Part shown: piece after piece, positions 58,768 through 64,000 of the stretch
Layout: every line of letters starts with the position of its first letter
How positions within the stretch are numbered: position 1 is the first letter of the stretch
From: Cryptomeria japonica
Lineage: Eukaryota; Streptophyta; Pinopsida; Cupressales; Cupressaceae
Direction: 5' to 3'
Length of the DNA: 64,000 nt
Assembly (NCBI RefSeq): GCF_030272615.1
Contig: NC_081410.1
Coordinates: 510,195,442-510,259,441 of the forward strand
Position numbers and translations under genes: made by a program
Notes under the pieces: model-generated
Told to the model about the DNA's origin: nothing
Seen by the model: the letters and a program-made list of their open reading frames with translations, nothing else
Database searches by the model: none

Positions 58768-59130
58768 TATTTCACCTTCCTCTCTTCTGCAATGTTTTCA
58801 AAATCAAAATACTTCTCCATCTCTGAGATCGAATCCATCAATTCATTTGAATCTAACTTCCCATTATATTCTGATGGAGTAAAATGAGGTTTAGTGTTCT
58901 CACTACTCAAAACCCTTAAAAACCTTTCTTCATCTGGGTCAACCACTGGTAGGTTTACTTGTTCTATCTAGGCTTCTTCTCGTTCATCTTCACTTACATC
59001 TTCAATACGTCAGACTCTTCTTTGGGTTGTCTTCACAGCTTCTAACTGGGCTGCTTTGGAACATCTCCATCATAGTAGGGTATGCATTCCCACATGCTCC
59101 ACCATTCCTAGTTCCTCTTTGTGCTATGAA
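58768..59130 (-). pseudogene. G0 gag, N-terminal part
   Basis: The minus strand reads LEAVKTTQRR, IEDVSEDE, VVDPDEERFLRVLS, KPHFTPSEYNGK and MEKYFDFENIAEERKVKY. This is the start of a chromovirus gag, and it breaks off exactly where the C1 LTR starts. It continues at 10763 with LKGHTSLWW. A few in-frame stops lie upstream. The leader between here and the primer site (59131-59223) is short and non-coding. Confidence 0.8.
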
Positions 59131-59223
59131 TTCATGCTAGTCCTCTGCAATTGTAGGTCAGATACATAATCTGCCACCCTACAACAAGAAATTTAGGTCA
59201 CGCAACCTCCAGAATGAAACTTC

Positions 59224-59235
59224 GCTCTGATACCA
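59224..59235 (-). other. G0 primer-binding site (initiator-Met type)
   Basis: The minus strand reads TGGTATCAGAGC two bases after the LTR end. This matches the 3' end of plant initiator tRNA-Met, the usual primer of chromoviruses and copia elements. Confidence 0.9.
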
Positions 59236-59237
59236 GT

Positions 59238-59518
59238 TGAAGAAGTCACTGGTAAGGAGGGACCTCAAAGAGATCAATCCAGACCGGTTAGCAAGAGTAA
59301 ACGCCAATGGAAACACATAGATATGATGGAGAATAGGTTATTTTATTGCATGAAATCTGATTACAACCAACCGGTAACAACCGGGTTACAACATACCAGC
59401 TCATGGGCCTGGTAGAATAGGTCACAACCAAGACCTTCAATTGAAAGATCTATCTTCTATGTATAGTCTAGCTATCTGATTCTCTGATTCTCAATTGATT
59501 ACATTCTAAAGAATAATT

Positions 59519-59560
<42 letters not shown>

Positions 59561-60040
59561 ATCCAAAGGATCCAGTCGGCCCAAAGGGGATCAAAACTCA
59601 AAGATCAAGACCTAACATGAAAATAACAAAGGTCAGACTCTGCCAAGAGATTCCTCTGGAAAATCCAAAGGATGAAACGTACAAGGTCAACCACATGCCA
59701 AGGAACATCTAGATAAACTTCCAAGGCTCTGCAACTTCATAATGGGTTTCAATAGATCACTAGAATAGGTATCGAGCAATCGGTAACAAAGGAACAATTG
59801 GTAACAAGAAACTATCATGAAAACCGGTAGCGATATCTTGTCAAAAAGTGATCAAATGCGATGCATTTTGAAAGAAAGAAAGATAATCAAGTATTCAAGT
59901 AGAATCCAACTCCATAGGATTCGGTGAGCCAAAACTGAGACACACAGAAAGGAAAATTGAAACTACAAACAAAAAACCAAACAGAAAGGAAAATATTCTT
60001 GGTCGATGTAAGATTGTTGTGAACTGGGGATGCTCCTACA
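59238..60040 (-). repeat. G0 5' LTR
   Basis: This 803-bp partner of 4276-5059 begins tgaagaagtcac and ends gatgctcctaca on the plus strand. It carries an (AT)n microsatellite at about 59523-59558 that is only a few units long in the other copy, so the tract expanded in one copy or contracted in the other after insertion. Confidence 0.88.
59523..59558. repeat. (AT)n microsatellite in G0 5' LTR
   Basis: About 18 uninterrupted AT units lie at a position where the 3' LTR has only four or so. Confidence 0.95.
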
Positions 60041-60564
60041 TAAAACACAGTCTGTACTGTCAGAACTACTTCTGGTAAAAATCTCACACAATCATTGGAT
60101 TCCTTCAATCCTGCATGTCTTCAACACAAAAATCTAGATATGAAATCATCAAATCAAGCTCCTTTATATACTGTCTCCAGAAATCGTAATTCTTAATGTT
60201 GGCTGAGACAAAGATCTAAAAAATGTCTCCACTAAACATTCTAGTGGTGGAAAGGAGTGAAAAGTGGAGCATGTATCACATGGTTCCTCAACACGCTACA
60301 TACATTACCAAGGCCAGACCTAAAACACATCAACACACTATGTAATCTCAATATCTGGTCTAAGGCCTCAAGCTCTCGACCACTCCGGACCCAACGATAA
60401 TAAAAAAATAATCTTCTGAGGTATGAAACACATCTGGTAAAACTGGGAAACCTTAAATCGCACAACTTACCTAAAATGAACACTCCTACTCATCATACCA
60501 CATCCAAACTTAATACAGACCAAAGGATTTGACATCAATGACAACACATAATGTAATGCTAACA
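60041..60564 (-). repeat. C0 3' LTR, inner (U3-side) piece
   Basis: It continues after G0 and ends 'aatgctaaca' next to a polypurine tract. A TATA box is seen on the minus strand at 60162-60170 (TATATAAAG). With 3893-4275 it would make an LTR of about 907 bp. Confidence 0.75.
60162..60170 (-). promoter_or_regulatory. TATA box, C0 3' LTR
   Basis: TATATAAAG on the minus strand, preceded by ACAG and followed by GAGCTTG. Confidence 0.55.
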
Positions 60565-60840
60565 ATCTCCCCCTTTGTCATTTATGGAAACATCCACCAA
60601 CAACACTCAACAAAAGATCATCATTGAGTGCACAACCATCTCTCTCTCCCCCTTTGGCAACAATGACAATGGTGGTCAAACTCCCCCTAAGAAACTCACT
60701 CCTACTCCCCCTGAGAGGAAGCACATCAATGGTAGTCCAGAAAAGAATGTACATTGCTCACTGGAATGTACACTTGAAATGCACATTGGTTGAAACTAGT
60801 AGGGGGTAATACCCCTATCCTCTATTGAAGATACTCCTTT
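60565..60840 (-). other. C0 polypurine tract and 3' spacer
   Basis: The minus strand reads CAAAGGGGGAGAT directly before the LTR (60565-60577). Similar purine runs recur at about 60646, 60680 and 60707. I see no gene. Confidence 0.8.
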
Positions 60841-61300
60841 TCACAATGCCTTTGTGAAAATATCAACAATCTTCTCTTTTGTGGGTACATACTCAAGTCC
60901 AACCTCATTATCTAGAACTTTTTCCCTCAAGAAGTGATAGCTGATAGATATATGTTTTATTCTAGAATGTTGTACCAAATTCTTGGAAATGTTTATTGCA
61001 CTAGTATTATCACACATGATTGAAATGGGGTCATCAAATTTCACTCTAATGTCCTTCAAAGTATGCTTCATCCATAAAATATGAGTACAATGTGAAGATG
61101 TTGCAATGTACTCTGCCTCTGCCATAGATAAGGACACAAAATATTACTTTTTCCTTGACCAAGCAACTAATCGGGAGCCAAGAAAGAATTATCCTCCACT
61201 TGTTCTTTTTCTGTTATCAACACTTCTAGCCTAGTATGTATCTATGTAAGTTATGAGATTAAAATCTGAATTCTTAGGATACCATAGACCAAACTCTTTT
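60841..61300 (-). pseudogene. C0 RNase H
   Basis: The minus strand reads VDNRKRTSGG, then SLSMAEAEYIATSSHCTHIL, ISIMCDNTSAINISKN, HSRIKHISISYHFLRE and EKIVDIFTKAL, then TGA. The start is broken by stops. The last residues normally found after FTKPL are truncated. Confidence 0.88.
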
Positions 61301-62300
61301 GTACCTTTAAGATATCTGAAAAATCCTTTGCATTGCCACAATGTGTGATTCTTTTGGTTCTTGTTGAATCCTTGTTTCCAAGCATACTGCATACATGATA
61401 TCTAGTCTGGTAGTAATCAAATATAATAATCCTTGAATCATTGACCTGTATCGACTTGCATCTACCTTAGGAGATTTATCATCCTTAGTTAACTTACATA
61501 AGGTAGTCATCTAGGTGTACATATTGATTTGGAATTTTGCAATCCAAACTTCTTCAATAGTTCTTTGACATAATTAGACTAAGAAATGAAAAATCCTTTA
61601 TCATTCTGATTAACTTGCAATCCAAGAAAAAAATTCAACTCATTGATCATGGACATCTGAAATTATTTTTGCATCTCAACAACAAATCTTCTACACATAT
61701 TTTCATTTCCTCAAAAGATTATATCAACATACACTACCACAATCAAAATTTTACCTAAATCTATCTTGAAGTACAAGTTACTATCTATTGAACCTTTCTG
61801 AAATCCATGATTAGTTAGATATTTGTCTAACCTCCCATACCAAGCTCTAGGAGTTTGTTTCAATCTGTACAAAGCCTTTTTCAATCTGCAAACAATTTTT
61901 GGATCATCCTTCTATTTGAATCCTTCTAGTTGTTCAATATAAACTTCATCTTTTAACTCTCCATTCAAAAATGTTGATTTCACATCCATCTGATAAAATT
62001 TGAAATCTTTAAAAGCTGGAAATGCTAGGAACATCTGGATTGCCTCCATTCTTGCAACCAGGGAATAAGTCTCATCAAAGCCAATTCCCTCAATCTAAGG
62101 GTATCCTTTGCAAACCAACCTTGTCTTATTTCTTATAAATTTACCATCTTCTTTTGGAATACCCATTTAGTACTGATCACATTCTTGTATTCCAAGCTAC
62201 TGACTAACTCCCATGTTTGGTTTTTATCAATATGATATAATTCCTCTTTCATTGCCTTCATCCAATTCTAATCTTTGCAGGCTTCCTCTACTATCTTTGG
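61301..62300 (-). pseudogene. C0 reverse transcriptase, heavily broken
   Basis: Pieces in order on the minus strand: WMKAMKEELYHIDKNQTWEL (about 62215-62275), NVISTKWVFQ, AMQRIFQIS and YRSMIQGLLYLITTRLDI. At about 61722 the active-site box reads VYVDIIF: one Asp codon of YVDD is missing and a stop follows. Many frameshifts lie between. Function is lost. Confidence 0.8.
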
Positions 62301-62363
62301 CTTAGTTTTAGATAGAAAACACAACAAGGCCTATTCTTGTGTTGATTTGCTTCTTGTGATCAA

Positions 62364-63160
62364 TCATTTTCTCTCTTCTCTAATGATTTGTTTTTCTGAG
62401 TGATTCTTCTTAACATACCTTGGTGTTTTGGATGCAGATGCTAGAGCATCTTGATCATTCTTTTCTTTTCTCCTAGTTTCTTCCTTTCTTTCCTTTTCTG
62501 CGGACTCATCTGCATCATATCCTGCTGCTATTTCTGACTCTTTTGAAGTGTTCTCATCAACTTTTACACTTTCACTTTCAACAATCTTATTCAATCTTTT
62601 ATTAAAACATTGATATGCTTTTCTCTTTGTTGAGAAACCCAAGAATATGCCCCCATCTTCTCTATTGTCAAACTTTCCAAGATTATCCTCATCTCTCCTA
62701 ATATAGCACTTGCTTTGAAAAAATTTCAAATATTTTAATATCGGAGTTTTGCCATACCATAGTTCATAAGATGTCCTACCATACTTCCTCTGGTACAAAT
62801 TTATGTTAAGTGTGTATACTGTTGTGTGAATTGCTTCTCTCCAATACACTTTCGATAACTCTAATCTATTTATCACAGTTCTAGTTGGTTCTTGTATAGT
62901 TCGGTTCATCCTTTCAACTACGCCATTCTGTTGTGGTGTCTAGGGGGGGGATAATTGTCTTTTGATGCCATGTTTCTCACAAAATTTATTAAACTCATTC
63001 GAGATGAATTATACTCCTCTGTTAGACCTTAAGCACTTGATTTTCTTGTCAACTTCATTCTCAACTTTTGCCTTGAATATCTTGAACTTTTCTAATGCTT
63101 CAAATTTTTCTCTGAGAAATTCAGCCCAAGTCATTCAAGAATAATCATCAATCAATAACA
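62364..63160 (-). pseudogene. C0 integrase
   Basis: The core (about 62900-63160) reads LLIDDYS, AEFLREKFEALEKFKIFKAK, CLRSNRGV (catalytic Asp changed to Asn), CEKHGIKRQLSPP and QQNGVVERMNRTIQEPTR (Glu intact). The open piece 62364-62909 continues VYWREAIHTTVYTLN, YELWYGKTPILKYLKFF, FLGFSTKRKAYQCFNKR and the charged linker to RT. Confidence 0.88.
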
Positions 63161-63584
63161 TGAAATACCTCTCACCTTGCAAGCTTCTTATCCAAGTTGG
63201 ACCACAAATATCTATGTGAAACAAATCTAGGAATCTAGTGGATGAGTACACCTTTCCTCTGAATGTGCTTCTAGTTTGCTTTCCTATTTGACATTCCCTA
63301 CAGATATTGTTCTTTAGTTTAGACAATCTAGGCAAGTCTCTTACTACACTCTTCAAACTAATTTGTACCAAGTTATCAAAGTCGATATGACACATCCTTC
63401 GATGCCATAACCAGTTGTCATCAAGTTGTAATATCAAACAATGTTTTGTAGTTCCTTCCAATTGGTACATATTTTCATTTGTCCTTCTTCCAGTTGCAAT
63501 AATTGTTCCAAAATCCCTCTGAATCTCACTTCTGTTGTCCTGAAAAAAAAATATTGTATCCATTTTCGCACATATGTCCGACAC
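63135..63584 (-). pseudogene. C0 GAG-pre-integrase
   Basis: It reads NMYQLEGTTKHCLILQLDDN, then WLWHRRMCHIDFDNLVQISL and ICRECQIGKQTRSTF, then LDLFHIDICGPTWIRSLQGE. The H-H and C-C pairs of the zinc-binding region are present. It overlaps the protease frame by a shift near 63540 at an A8-type run. Confidence 0.88.
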
Positions 63585-63858
63585 TTGAGAGATTGTGATG
63601 CAAACCCTTCACATAATAAACATTGTCAGTGTTATGCTTCCCATCAAAAGTAATTGAACCAATACCAATGATTTGTGTTGTCTGATCATCTCCAAATCTA
63701 ACTAAACCTCCATCATATCTTTCAAGTTTTATGAATTTACTTTTATCGCCAGTCATATGATTTGAACATCCACTATCAATCAACCATGCATTCTTATCTC
63801 TTCTAGCATGAAATTCTTTAGCAATAGTCTTAGATATATCATACTTAAGAAACATCAT
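63526..63858 (-). pseudogene. C0 aspartic protease
   Basis: NAWLIDSGCSNHMTGDKSKF carries the D-S-G triad. GGLVRFGDDQTTQIIGIGSI, VYYVKGLHHNLSSVGHMCEN and a frameshift at the homopolymer near 63541-63549 follow. Confidence 0.88.
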
Positions 63859-64000
63859 TTTCTACCAAAAACAAACAATCATCATCCAAAATACCAGTAT
63901 CATCCTTAACATAATATTCCTTCTTATTGAACTTTCCCTTGTTTTCCTTAAACTTTTGTCTATTTTTGTTTTTCAAACATCTAGTTGCAATATGACCAAT
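63859..64000 (-). pseudogene. C0 gag end with half zinc knuckle, cut by window edge
   Basis: From the right edge the minus strand reads IGHIATRCLKNKNRQKF, the second half of a CX2CX4HX4C knuckle, then a Lys-rich tail to DDTGILDDDCLFLVEN and a stop before the protease. The rest of gag is outside the window. Confidence 0.8.

Larger units (their letters stand above)
4276..60040 (-). mobile_element. G0: Ty3/gypsy chromovirus, minus strand, interrupted by C1 and a solo LTR
   Basis: The LTRs are 4276-5059 (3') and 59238-60040 (5'); both begin 'tgaag' and end 'gatgctcctaca' on the plus strand. On the minus strand the order is gag (58768-59130, then 10047-10763), protease, RT, RNase H, integrase, chromodomain. 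Gag is cut by C1 and the RNase H-integrase junction by a solo LTR. An exact target duplication is not visible: the flanks are 'aagac' on the left and 'taaaac' on the right, a near match only. The element is defective. Confidence 0.88.
3893..64000 (-). mobile_element. C0: Ty1/copia element, outermost layer, runs off right edge
   Basis: The 3' LTR of this minus-strand copia element is in two pieces, 3893-4275 and 60041-60564, separated by G0. Right of it come a polypurine tract, RNase H, RT, integrase, GAG-pre-integrase, protease and the last half of a gag zinc knuckle at the edge, which is the copia order read on the minus strand. The 5' LTR and most of gag lie beyond 64000, so no target-site duplication can be tested. 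Every domain carries stops or frameshifts. Joining the two LTR halves is inference from the order of LTR motifs. Confidence 0.8.

Noticed and set aside
3893-60564. Two unrelated fragments instead of one split C0 LTR
   Set aside because: The left piece has the U5 motif and stops at the G0 end. The right piece has the TATA box and the polypurine junction in the order expected. The alternative stays possible because no second C0 LTR is in the window.

Overview
The window is nuclear DNA of a plant with a large, repeat-rich genome. A gymnosperm is possible, but that is a guess. I found no host gene, tRNA, rRNA or CRISPR. Nearly everything is LTR retrotransposon: Ty1/copia (order PR-INT-RT-RH), Ty3/gypsy chromoviruses (RT-RH-INT plus chromodomain) and a Tat-lineage Ty3/gypsy element with a second RNase H. 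Most primer-binding sites match the plant initiator-Met type (TGGTATCAGAGC).

Layout. Positions 1-611 hold the end of a copia LTR and 612-3892 is anonymous AT-rich DNA. From 3893 to the right edge there is one nested stack, which I name here by element. C0 (copia, minus) runs off the right edge; its 3' LTR is split by G0 (chromovirus, minus, 4276-60040). The gag of G0 is split by C1 (copia, minus, 10764-58767), and its pol carries a solo LTR (6451-7867). The 3' spacer of C1 is split by C2 (copia, minus, 11948-52985). The 5' LTR of C2 is split by G1 (chromovirus with 3.8-kb LTRs, plus, 18152-52357). G1 contains three further insertions: the Tat element T (plus, 21136-34212), a solo LTR (34606-35663) and C3 (copia, plus, 39148-46731). 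The stack is six deep. Direct repeats of 4-6 bp and the continuity of interrupted LTRs or proteins support most junctions.

Condition. All elements are broken, mainly by in-frame stops rather than frameshifts, as expected for methylated DNA that has lost cytosines to deamination. T is the best preserved: its gag-pol is one frame of about 2,400 codons (24044-31270) with seven stops and no frameshift seen. T also has a G-patch domain between protease and RT, telo-box-like and 24/25-bp repeats in its leader, and a tandem array of about 48-bp units in its 3' region.

Smaller anomalies that the element models do not explain: a LINE-like RT scrap at the G0 gag/protease border; a 19-bp-period array of micro-hairpins in one G1 LTR; and a 64-bp A-ended insertion with a 6-bp duplication in C1, whose removal restores the C1 reading frame.
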